DNA from: Acidobacteriota bacterium
Lineage (GTDB): Bacteria > Acidobacteriota > Polarisedimenticolia > Polarisedimenticolales > Polarisedimenticolaceae
Assembly: GCA_029861955.1 (NCBI GenBank)
Contig: JAOTYK010000001.1
Coordinates: forward strand, 1 to 64,000
Direction: 5' to 3'
Length of the DNA: 64,000 nucleotides
Part shown: positions 52,401-59,009 of the stretch, one piece after another
Layout: each line of letters starts with the position of its first letter
How positions within the stretch are numbered: position 1 is the stretch's first letter
Position numbers and translations under genes: made by a program
The notes under the pieces: model-generated
The model's input: only the letters and a program-made list of their open reading frames with translations
Databases searched by the model: none
Told to the model about the DNA's origin: nothing

Positions 52401-52590
52401 TCGGGACGATGATCAGCAGGGGACCCGAACCCTCATCGCGCAGCGACACCAGGCGATCCAGCAGTCGTTGCTCAAGCCCGAGTGGATCGTGGTGCTGATG
52501 GAGTTTCAACCGTGGCTCGCGACGGGGACATCCCGGGTTCGGAGTGTCGCCGGGAGACGGGTCGCGGGTCAACCTCCCGCGCGAATTCAA
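49468..52590 (-). CDS. AddB-type exonuclease subunit with Fe-S cluster
   Basis: A protein of about 1040 residues. The N-terminal part resembles an inactivated helicase (LLIIVPTRQLCDHLSRRLLER lacks a Walker A lysine pattern). The C-terminal 300 residues form a PD-(D/E)xK nuclease with LLGRLDRIL and LIGDYKTSRS. Its cysteines fit the AddB iron-sulphur staple: one in LLGKCPLQYWFRH and C-X2-C-X5-C in HCTYCSFSSAC. It is the partner of the AddA-type protein. The start is uncertain: the TTG at 52590 is used here, and TTG codons 6 and about 28 codons later are alternatives. Confidence 0.87.
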   Translation of the reverse strand: MNSRGRLTRDPSPGDTPNPGCPRREPRLKLHQHHDPLGLEQRLLDRLVSLRDEGSGPLLIIVPTRQLCDHLSRRLLERSPAWLGVEIEPVGALVCNILAGEGLDRRETLAESQLEMLAERHLRSTGSRDEWSAFLRRRPRALRRMMAALKDLREADVPAADVRASATTESENSLATWYDWYRETIAEQEQAGRLDGAASVQSATSLARGWAERYTSILIHGAYDWIGINLKLFQQLSLGAAVELFLPFTPGLAATTTAETFWARFGETSLGDIQVSEPPPTDDPRYDLAILFDEDTDATGTYPVAIEMLDCQGPRAEVETAIGLMQAAILDGVSVDEVVLVARGIDAYAPSLEAILTEQEIPFSSTHRDTLARVPWVRELLTLIRVVREDFPRATTIELLQSRHIDLSSLCGGAALPGAIAVEAWSRENGVVGGRDGWEEALASSPDDKRPERLLEFIEAVHGAIEPNRDRRWAEWVELFRRVVAPVGQDSWNTVLEEMAGLAALLKDEVVGFGAATQWLEQAVERTEYQPFGARDGLRILDLQQLRGQTADVVIGIGFHAGQFPASVREDPILGEDLRQRLQHQGHPISLRNESGLEERQLLVALVGAARRRLILIRQRANDAGQTVAPSSYARQLDRLQSVPMLASRVPSHPRHALEHAVSTRQILDPNGLWLLRAFRSRNREDDRERLCSAPEWSDGMRMIEQTEDFSGDAGIFDARVKPRVTEELSVSAFELLGKCPLQYWFRHVLGVRALDESPLFDSLSHRTMGSAVHALLQQCQPILFKERPDVDRNRVEAVIDRHWPDTVGALGRRLARELPALWKWEEQRWRRAIVDFVCGDLARMAVDKWQTIEVEQPLEFTLSVGDRTVTLLGRLDRILTGRGEDGGTTTLIGDYKTSRSVKDLVSPSKILRAEHLQSALYWRGVEGAPVEMLAISPDVKPGPRDAIGNFAGFASEDKASGFEETLGLVARFHIRGSFPFSSGSHCTYCSFSSACRRLHPPSDQREQLDIDGRRIRSVKLKSLKAPLVPDEIAPGAADG

Positions 52591-52629
52591 GCGACTTCAA
52601 CGAACACTTATAAAAGTTAAAACCCCGTG

Positions 52630-52638
52630 TGCTAGTAT
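52630..52638 (+). promoter_or_regulatory. Extended -10 (TGCTAGTAT) upstream of a small gene
   Basis: TGCTAGTAT lies in an A/T-rich spacer upstream of the small gene at 52756. The leader would be about 110 bases long. On the opposite strand TATAAG (52612-52607) could serve the addB gene. Confidence 0.35.
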
Positions 52639-52755
52639 CTTCCTGGTAATAGACCCGTTGGCCACGGATCTGTTGCATATTGTCCGCACAGACAAAAACC
52701 CAGTGAAAAACCATCCGTTGTGCGTCTATTGGACGTAGAGTCGGGAGGATTGCCG

Positions 52756-53037
52756 GTGTTCGAGATGAGACGGTGGATAGGTTGGGCGCACCTGCGGCGC
52801 TGGATAGGCGCGACCTCCGAGTTGCGATCCGTCACCCGCCGGAAGCCGACAGATCTGAAGCATGACGAGCCGGTCGAGCGATTCGACGCGGTCGCGCGCT
52901 CGGCCTCCAAGTCCCTCGAGTGCTGGGAACGGTCGCGACCCGACCTATTCGGAAAGTCGACGGACGCGACCGATCACGCCACTCTCGATGCAGCTCGTCG
53001 CAGACGTCAGGCCCGCTCGGGTGGTTCCGCCGCCTAG
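52756..53037 (+). CDS. Small hypothetical protein
   Basis: A 93-residue polar, basic protein starting from a GTG, with GGGAGGA six bases upstream. The N-terminus contains a near repeat, RRWIGWAHL / RRWIGATSE, and the C-terminus is Arg-rich (AARRRRQARSGG). No family or membrane segment is evident. The ribosome site and the promoter-like element argue for a real gene. The base composition and lack of known relatives leave doubt. Confidence 0.42.
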   Translation: MFEMRRWIGWAHLRRWIGATSELRSVTRRKPTDLKHDEPVERFDAVARSASKSLECWERSRPDLFGKSTDATDHATLDAARRRRQARSGGSAA

Positions 53038-53080
53038 TCGCGTATTCTTCTCATGTAGAATCACCGCCGGAGGTGCTGAC

Positions 53081-53746
53081 GTGTTGCGTCGCATGGTTCG
53101 TCTCCTGTGGATTTCGTTCTTCGTAACCCAGCTGAGCGCCGCGGAGTCCTGGCTCGAGTTTCACCCGACTCACCCGGGCTCGACCGAGACGGTCCAGGTC
53201 AACCTGCGACCGTCGTCGGCACGTTGGACCGTCGCGCGATTCCAGCATCTCACCAAGCGCTCCAGGGAGAACCTATCGCTGGGGAGCGACCACTCGATCG
53301 AGCTGACGCTCGCCGATCCGGGTGTTGCGTTACTGGCCTGCGATACCCGGGACAGCGACAGTTCCGGCGAGCGCTACGCGAAGGCCCTCATCGTCCCTGC
53401 AGGCGCGCGCGCGGGTGGATCCCTGCATTGGTCGGAAGTCGGGCAGCGTCTCGAGATCGTTCCTCAAACGGACCCCGTGGATCTGGCGACACGTGGAGGT
53501 GATGTGACTCTTCAGGTCCTCCATGAGCGTGAACCCCTGTCGGACTCTCACGTGATCGCTCACCCCATCAATGACCCCGATGCGTCGCTCCGCGTGATGA
53601 CCGATGAAATCGGTCTGGTTCGCTTCACGCCACCTGCAGCGGGAGTCTGGGTTTTTTCGGTCGTTCACGACACGACCTGTCGAGACTGTCGGAGCGGCCT
53701 GCGTCGGCTTCGGTCAAGTCTCACCCTGGCGGTCGGGACTCGATGA
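53081..53746 (+). CDS. Exported DUF4198-like protein
   Basis: A 221-residue protein with a short signal peptide (LRRMVRLLWISFFVTQLSAAES). Its body fits DUF4198, beta-sandwich proteins often found with metal uptake systems: WLEFHPTHPGSTETVQVNL, LEIVPQTDPVDL, a VTLQVLHEREPLSDSHVIAH strand pair and TDEIGLVRFTPPAAGVWVFSVVHD near the C-terminus. It ends with a CRDC pair and an Arg-rich tail. The start is a GTG with GGAGG seven bases upstream. It overlaps the next gene by ATGA. Confidence 0.72.
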   Translation: MLRRMVRLLWISFFVTQLSAAESWLEFHPTHPGSTETVQVNLRPSSARWTVARFQHLTKRSRENLSLGSDHSIELTLADPGVALLACDTRDSDSSGERYAKALIVPAGARAGGSLHWSEVGQRLEIVPQTDPVDLATRGGDVTLQVLHEREPLSDSHVIAHPINDPDASLRVMTDEIGLVRFTPPAAGVWVFSVVHDTTCRDCRSGLRRLRSSLTLAVGTR

Positions 53747-55215
53747 CCCAGTTCTCGTCGGACGACTGCGAGGAACTCGAACAACGGCAGATCTCGATCG
53801 ACGAGGTCCGGCGTCAGATCGAATTTCTGAGCGGACCCCGTCCGGTGGCCCGTCTCGTTCGCCCCGCCACCCTCGGTGACGGCATCCACCGCATCCCTGA
53901 GGATCGCCAAGACGAGTTGATTCGACGACACGATTCGACGGCACGTGCCGGGCGATTCTCGAAATTTGTACCGGCATCGGGGGCCGCGAGCAGGATGTTT
54001 CGCGACCTCATGGTTTCGCCGACTGTGGGTAACGATGCACGGGCGAGATTCATGGAACATCGCCATCGATTTCCGTTCTTCGACGACCTTGCAAGTTGTG
54101 TCGGCGCCGCGGGGAGCTCCGACGCCTGGGTTCATGCACTCCTCGATCCCGATCAGCTTGGCCTCGAGAGCTTGCCCAAGGGGCTTGTCCCTTTTCATCA
54201 CGGCAGGCCCGAACCCAGAACGCCCTTCGACGAGCATCTCATCGAGGCCGCGCAGACCATTGCCGATGCGGATGGCGGCTGTCGCGTGCACTTCACCGTC
54301 TCCCCGGAGCATCGAACGATGTTCCTCGATCGGTTGGCCCGCCGCGGACCCGAGTTCCAGGAAATTCACCGCTGCCGATACGACGTGTCCTTCAGTGAGC
54401 AGTCGCCGGCGACCGACACCATCGCGCTGACTCCGGAAGGGGATCTTCAGAGGGACGAACTGGGGCGGATCGTCTTCCGTCCTGGTGGACACGGAGCGTT
54501 GATCGAGAATCTAAGCCGAACCGAAGGCGACCTGGTGTTCGTCAAGAACATCGATAACGTGCAACCCGACAAACGGCGCGAGACCACCGTTCGTTGGAAG
54601 AAAATCCTCGGCGGACTCGGTTCCTGGCTTCATGATCGTCGGGTCGAGTATCAGACTCGGCTGCAGGATGCGTCGACCGACGAGACGAACCACCGCGAGG
54701 TGGTGGACTTCCTCCGAGAGTGGTGTTTCATCGAATCGGTCTTGGTGGGTGACGATGACAAGGACCGTCGACGCCTCCAGAGAGTTCTCGACCGGCCGCT
54801 GCGAGTCGCAGGCGTCGTCCTCAATCGCGACGAACCCGGTGGAGGGCCGTTCTGGGTACGAGGCTCCGCCGGGGAGGATCGGCCGCAGATCGTAGAGACG
54901 GCCCAGATGAATCGCGAGGATCCCGAGCAGTCCCGACAGGTTGACGGCGCCACCCATTTCAACCCCGTCGATCTGGTCTGTGCGGTCCGAGATGCCGAGG
55001 GGCGATCCTACGACCTGGAGCGATTCGTCGATCCGGAGACGTCGATCGTCACCGAGAAGACGGTCGCCGGTCATCAAGTTCGTGCACTCGAGCGACCCGG
55101 TCTGTGGAATGGGGCGATGGCCGGTTGGTTGACGGTCTTCGTCGAGGTGCCGCTCGAGACGTTTAGTCCGGTCAAGTCGGTGTTCGATCTGCTAAGACCC
55201 GAGCATCAGTCCTGA
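53743..55215 (+). CDS. DUF4301 family protein
   Basis: A 490-residue soluble protein. The motifs KFVPASGAASRMFRDL, KGLVPFHHG, HFTVSPEH, FRPGGHGALIENL and DLVFVKNIDNVQPD identify DUF4301, which I associate mainly with Bacteroidota. The order of a Gly/Ala-rich N-terminal loop ending in Arg, a lysine loop, GGHGAL and DNV recalls sugar-nucleotide pyrophosphorylases (UDP-sugar pyrophosphorylase type), so a nucleotidyltransferase-like fold is possible. That is inference. It is translationally coupled to the exported DUF4198-like protein, an unexpected partner. The 3' end overlaps the convergent ABC ATPase gene by ten bases. Confidence 0.82.
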   Translation: MTQFSSDDCEELEQRQISIDEVRRQIEFLSGPRPVARLVRPATLGDGIHRIPEDRQDELIRRHDSTARAGRFSKFVPASGAASRMFRDLMVSPTVGNDARARFMEHRHRFPFFDDLASCVGAAGSSDAWVHALLDPDQLGLESLPKGLVPFHHGRPEPRTPFDEHLIEAAQTIADADGGCRVHFTVSPEHRTMFLDRLARRGPEFQEIHRCRYDVSFSEQSPATDTIALTPEGDLQRDELGRIVFRPGGHGALIENLSRTEGDLVFVKNIDNVQPDKRRETTVRWKKILGGLGSWLHDRRVEYQTRLQDASTDETNHREVVDFLREWCFIESVLVGDDDKDRRRLQRVLDRPLRVAGVVLNRDEPGGGPFWVRGSAGEDRPQIVETAQMNREDPEQSRQVDGATHFNPVDLVCAVRDAEGRSYDLERFVDPETSIVTEKTVAGHQVRALERPGLWNGAMAGWLTVFVEVPLETFSPVKSVFDLLRPEHQS

Positions 55216-56039
55216 TCGGAGTCCGTCGCCTCGGGATGAAGCGCACGCTGTACGTTGCCGGGAAGAGGCACGACCAGCAGGTTTCCCGTCAGGGCGTTGG
55301 TGTCGACGTAGACCTCCGCGCGGAACACCTTGGTCAGGTTTGCGTAGGTCAAGACCTCTGCCGTGGTCCCACCGGCAAAGACGCATCCATCGTCGAGCAG
55401 ATAGATTCGATCGCAATACTCTGCCGCAAGATTGAGATCGTGCATCACGGTCAAGACGGCCACGTTGCGACGCTGAACCGTTTCGCGAACAAGATCGTAG
55501 ATCGCAACCTGATTCCGTATGTCGAGAAAACTCGCCGGCTCGTCGAGAAGCAGAACGTCCGGCTCCTGCGCGAGGGCGCGAGCGCAAACAACTCGTTGTC
55601 GCTCGCCCGCTGACAGCCGATCGATCGGGCGATCGGCAAGATCCAGTGCATCGCAACGCTCGAGGGCGCCGCGGGCAATCTCGACATCCTGTGTCGACTC
55701 GAACGCCAGCCCGGCAAGATGAGGGTGACGCCCCATCAGCACGATTTCGAGGGCGGTGAAAGGAAACTCGAAGTTGGGTTCCTGAGGGACGACCGCCACG
55801 CGACGGGCCAGCGCGCGCCGATCCATCGTCGCAATCTCGACGCCATCGAGTGTTGCGGACCCTCGGTAATGACGCTCGAGGCCCGAGAGAATGCGAATGG
55901 TCGTGCTCTTGCCGGTACCGTTCGGGCCGAGGAGTCCCACGATCTCTCCGCCCGCCACCGTCAGGTCGACGGACTTCAGGACGTCACGGTTCCCGTAACC
56001 GAATCCGAGTCCCTGCGTCTGTAGTCGGTGTTTAGACAT
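55206..56039 (-). CDS. ABC transporter ATPase, BtuD/FecE type
   Basis: A 277-residue ATP-binding subunit of a siderophore/cobalamin/heme importer. It has Walker A LLGPNGTGKSTT, the Q-loop in VVPQEPN, signature LSAGERQRV, Walker B VLLLDEPASFLD and a switch His in VMHDLNLAAEYCD. A C-terminal extension of about 30 residues after the core is charged. The ATG at 56039 overlaps the permease stop. It energises uptake through the permease encoded upstream. Confidence 0.92.
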   Translation of the reverse strand: MSKHRLQTQGLGFGYGNRDVLKSVDLTVAGGEIVGLLGPNGTGKSTTIRILSGLERHYRGSATLDGVEIATMDRRALARRVAVVPQEPNFEFPFTALEIVLMGRHPHLAGLAFESTQDVEIARGALERCDALDLADRPIDRLSAGERQRVVCARALAQEPDVLLLDEPASFLDIRNQVAIYDLVRETVQRRNVAVLTVMHDLNLAAEYCDRIYLLDDGCVFAGGTTAEVLTYANLTKVFRAEVYVDTNALTGNLLVVPLPGNVQRALHPEATDSDQD

Positions 56040-57054
56040 GGTGGCGAGCACCCCAGCGACGAAGAAGATAGAGAAAGAACGGGCCGCCGATGAGTGCCGT
56101 GACGACGCCGACGGGGAGTTCTCCGGGAGCGATGAACAGTCGTGCGCCAAGATCCGCGATGACGAGGAACGTTGCGCCGCCGAACACGGAGAGCGGAATC
56201 AGGAGTCGATGATCCGGGCCGCGCCAGAGTCGCAGTAGATGGGGAACGACGAGGCCGACGAAGCCGATCATGCCCGCGACCGATACCGCAATGGCCGTCA
56301 GTAGCGCTCCGAGAAACAGCGTCTTTCGCTTCAATCGCTCGACGTCGACACCGAGCTGCGCTGCGCCGTCTTCGCCGAGGCTCAGAGCATTGTAATCACG
56401 GGCCGACGCGAACAGGAGCAGGGTAGGAATCAACAGGACTATCAGGATTACGCCAAGGGTCGTGTAGCCGTAGTTCGGGACGCGTCCCATCAACGAAAAG
56501 ACGATCGCGTGAAGTTGGTCGAGAGACGCGATGCTCTGCAGGAAGTAGATCAGGGCGGCACTGAAGGCGTTGAAGATCGCGCCTGTCAGGAGGACGGTGT
56601 ACACGGTCATGCGTCCAGCGACCGTTGCGATCCTCTCGATCAGGAGCAGCGTGAGGAACGCTCCAACAAGAGCCGCGGCCGGTCGGGCGAAGCCCGCCAG
56701 CAGGACCGACGAACCACCGAGCCCGACGAACACCGCGATCACGTTGCCAAGACTGGCTCCGCCCGAGACCCCCAGCACGTAAGGGTCGGCCAGCGGATTC
56801 CGGAGCAGCGCCTGGAAGACAACACCGGCAAGGGAAAGAGCTCCTCCGAGCATGGCCGCGAGGAGCACGCGTGGAAGTCGAACATCCCGGAGGATCGCCG
56901 TTGTCCCGACGTCGGACGCGCCCAGGAGATCGAGTAGGTTAATCCGAACAGCACCGAGAGACGCGGCGATGAGGATCGTCACTATCAACACGGCGAACGC
57001 CACCGCGCCGTACCCGATGGCTCGTGCCGCGGTCAGTGGACGGTCAGTCGACAT
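56032..57054 (-). CDS. ABC transporter permease, BtuC/FecCD type
   Basis: A 340-residue inner-membrane permease with about ten helices. It has LRDVRLPRVLLAAMLGGALSLAG and FQALLRNPLADPYVLGVSGGASLGNV, and the ATPase-contact loop GMIGFVGLVVPHLLRLWRGPDHR, all hallmarks of the FecCD family. The ATG at 57054 overlaps the binding-protein gene by 11 bases. The substrate is a chelated metal such as cobalamin, heme or a siderophore. The sequence does not decide which. Confidence 0.92.
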   Translation of the reverse strand: MSTDRPLTAARAIGYGAVAFAVLIVTILIAASLGAVRINLLDLLGASDVGTTAILRDVRLPRVLLAAMLGGALSLAGVVFQALLRNPLADPYVLGVSGGASLGNVIAVFVGLGGSSVLLAGFARPAAALVGAFLTLLLIERIATVAGRMTVYTVLLTGAIFNAFSAALIYFLQSIASLDQLHAIVFSLMGRVPNYGYTTLGVILIVLLIPTLLLFASARDYNALSLGEDGAAQLGVDVERLKRKTLFLGALLTAIAVSVAGMIGFVGLVVPHLLRLWRGPDHRLLIPLSVFGGATFLVIADLGARLFIAPGELPVGVVTALIGGPFFLYLLRRWGARHHV

Positions 57055-57898
57055 CGCCCGCCTCAAATCGGTTTGGATGGACACGATGGGCAACATAAAG
57101 GCTCATCTCGGCGAGCCGCACCCCGGGGATAGCAACCAGTGCCGGGTCGATCGCATACACCCGCCCATCGCGAACCGCGGGTAAAAAGTCAAACGCCGAC
57201 CAACTCCCCGCGCCACCGGTCGTGTCGAGGATGATCTCCGGTTTCCGTGCGAGCACTTCTTCCAGCGAAAACTGTCGATAGGGTGAGCCTTCGTCCTCGA
57301 TGACGTTTCGACCGCCGGCGATCTTCAGCACCTCGTCCATGTGACTTCCCGGCCCCGCAACGAATAGGGGCTCTCGGCCGACCACGATGAGGGTCGACGG
57401 TCGCGGCAGGTCGCGGGTTCGGTCCGAGATGTCGGCGAGGTCGCGCCGTATCCGGTCTACGACCCGTGCCGCCTGCTCCTCGCGATCAAATCGGGCGCCG
57501 AGTTGTTCGATCGAAGAAAGCACGCCGTCGAATGTATCCGTCTTGAGGGCCAGCACTTCAACCCCTAGCGATTCGAGATGACGGAGTCGGTCGTCCGCGG
57601 CGCGACTGGAGGTCGTGACCAGCCAGTCCACACGAAGCTCGATCAGCCTCTCGGAATTCGGTGCATCAAACCGTCCGACGGAGGGGAGGTCGACGAGCGA
57701 CTCAGGCCAGTATTCCGTTTCGCCGATCGCAACGATCTGATCGGTCAATTCCAGCAGTTCGAGCATCTCTGCCGCCGCGGGGGAGACGACCGCCAGACGC
57801 CGTGTATCGCTGACCGCACCGGACCGGCGATCAGGCTGACATCCGGTCGCGGCGAGAAGCGCCAGGAAGGCCAGCAGGCACAAGACGATCCGCTTCAG
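57044..57898 (-). CDS. ABC transporter substrate-binding protein, BtuF-like, probable CTG start
   Basis: A 284-residue periplasmic binding protein with a lipoprotein signal (KRIVLCLLAFLALLAATGC). It has the BtuF/FhuD core RLAVVSPAAAEMLELLEL, IVAIGETEYWPESLVDLPSVGRFDAPNSERLI, then GREPLFVAGPGSHMDEVLKIAGGRNV and KPEIILDTTGG. No ATG, GTG or TTG gives a complete signal peptide. A CTG that shares CTGA with the upstream stop restores it, by analogy with the ATGA overlaps elsewhere in this DNA. It delivers the ligand to the permease. Confidence 0.83.
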   Translation of the reverse strand: MKRIVLCLLAFLALLAATGCQPDRRSGAVSDTRRLAVVSPAAAEMLELLELTDQIVAIGETEYWPESLVDLPSVGRFDAPNSERLIELRVDWLVTTSSRAADDRLRHLESLGVEVLALKTDTFDGVLSSIEQLGARFDREEQAARVVDRIRRDLADISDRTRDLPRPSTLIVVGREPLFVAGPGSHMDEVLKIAGGRNVIEDEGSPYRQFSLEEVLARKPEIILDTTGGAGSWSAFDFLPAVRDGRVYAIDPALVAIPGVRLAEMSLYVAHRVHPNRFEAGDVD

Positions 57899-58968
57899 GA
57901 TGGCGGCCTCTTCTTGCCGGGATTCTCGCGGATCGATCGGGTCGAAGGGCTGGGACCCAGCAGCACACCGACCCACCTCAGGTCTGACGTGTTCTCCAGC
58001 ATGATCTTGACGATCATCGTTAGCGGCACAGACAACAACATCCCGACGGGACCCCAGACCCAACCCCAGAAAACCAGGGAGATAAACACGACCAGCGTCG
58101 AGAGGCCGAGTCGACGGCCCATGAAGTACGGCTCGACGAAATTACCGAACGTGACGTTGACGCCGACGAACACCAATGCCACCGCAAGCGCGTAGCCCGG
58201 CCCGAGCTGCACGACGGCGAGCAGCGTGGGAGGAAGACCGGCGATGATCGATCCCAGGTTGGGGATGTAATTCAAGAGAAATGCCAGGGTGCCCCACAGC
58301 AGTGGGTAGTCGAGGCCGATGATGCTCATGCCTGCCGCGATGGTGATTCCGGTCGCAAGACTGACGAGGGTCTTGATCGCCAGATACTTCTTGATCTCAT
58401 CGCGGATCTTCTCGAACCGTTCGGAGCCTTCCCGCTTTCCGAGCGCCGCTTCCAGCTTCGCCGGAAATCCACCGGCCTCGAAGAGGATGAAGATGATCGT
58501 CAGGAACCCCAGGAACAGCCTTGAGAGAACGGCCGCCGCTCCTCGAAGCGTGCCGGCTGCGATGTCCAGAATCGCGCCGGGATTGATGATGTCGGAGGTG
58601 ACGGAGTCGGAGACATTGATGCCTCGATCTGCAAGCTCTTCAAGCAGGTCGTCCGACATCGCTTCCAGACGTTCCTTGTAAACCGGCACCTCGTCACTGA
58701 ACGTCTTGACGGAGCCTCCAATCATGAAGGCCACCCCGAACAGGATTCCCAACGCCACCAGAATCGTCAGGGTGACGGCGATCAAGTTGGGAACGCGTCG
58801 CGCCTGCAGGGCATGTAAGAGTGGGAGACAGATCAACGCAAGAAACGTTGACGACAACAGTGGGAGGATCAACGGCCCTGCGGCTCTCAGACCGGCGATG
58901 ACGATGATCGCGCTGGCGACCATCAGCAGAAAGTCCGCCCCGGTCTTGCCTCGTCTTTCGGAACCCAT
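57895..58968 (-). CDS. AI-2E family transporter (UPF0118)
   Basis: A 357-residue membrane protein with the AI-2E/PerM topology: paired N-terminal helices, a long soluble loop (about 95-155, KTFSDEVPVYKERLEAM onward) and C-terminal helices. Conserved segments are FLLNYIPNLGSIIAGLPPTLLA and FGNFVEPYFMGRRLGLSTLVVFISLVFWGWVWGPVGMLLSVPLT. Family members move small molecules or act as Na+(Li+)/H+ antiporters. Here it is the first gene of the ABC-importer operon. GGAGG precedes the ATG. Confidence 0.88.
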   Translation of the reverse strand: MGSERRGKTGADFLLMVASAIIVIAGLRAAGPLILPLLSSTFLALICLPLLHALQARRVPNLIAVTLTILVALGILFGVAFMIGGSVKTFSDEVPVYKERLEAMSDDLLEELADRGINVSDSVTSDIINPGAILDIAAGTLRGAAAVLSRLFLGFLTIIFILFEAGGFPAKLEAALGKREGSERFEKIRDEIKKYLAIKTLVSLATGITIAAGMSIIGLDYPLLWGTLAFLLNYIPNLGSIIAGLPPTLLAVVQLGPGYALAVALVFVGVNVTFGNFVEPYFMGRRLGLSTLVVFISLVFWGWVWGPVGMLLSVPLTMIVKIMLENTSDLRWVGVLLGPSPSTRSIRENPGKKRPPS

Positions 58969-58988
58969 CCGGCCTCCAGTCCGACGAC

Positions 58989-58997
58989 ACTATATCA
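58989..58997 (-). promoter_or_regulatory. Extended -10 (TGATATAGT) for the AI-2E/ABC operon
   Basis: On the minus strand TGATATAGT is a TGn extended -10 box. The predicted start near 58983 leaves a short leader containing GGAGG at 58977-58973 before the ATG at 58968. There is no space for a cobalamin riboswitch. Confidence 0.45.
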
Positions 58998-59009
58998 GGG
59001 CTGCGGGGC

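Noticed and set aside
57899-58063. ATG start 55 codons upstream for the BtuF-like protein
   Set aside because: It lies inside the AI-2E gene, adds a charged segment ahead of the lipoprotein signal and would prevent normal export.
55206-58968. Cobalamin riboswitch upstream of the BtuCDF-like operon
   Set aside because: Only 41 bases separate the AI-2E ATG from the trpE end, and no B12-box-like sequence is present.
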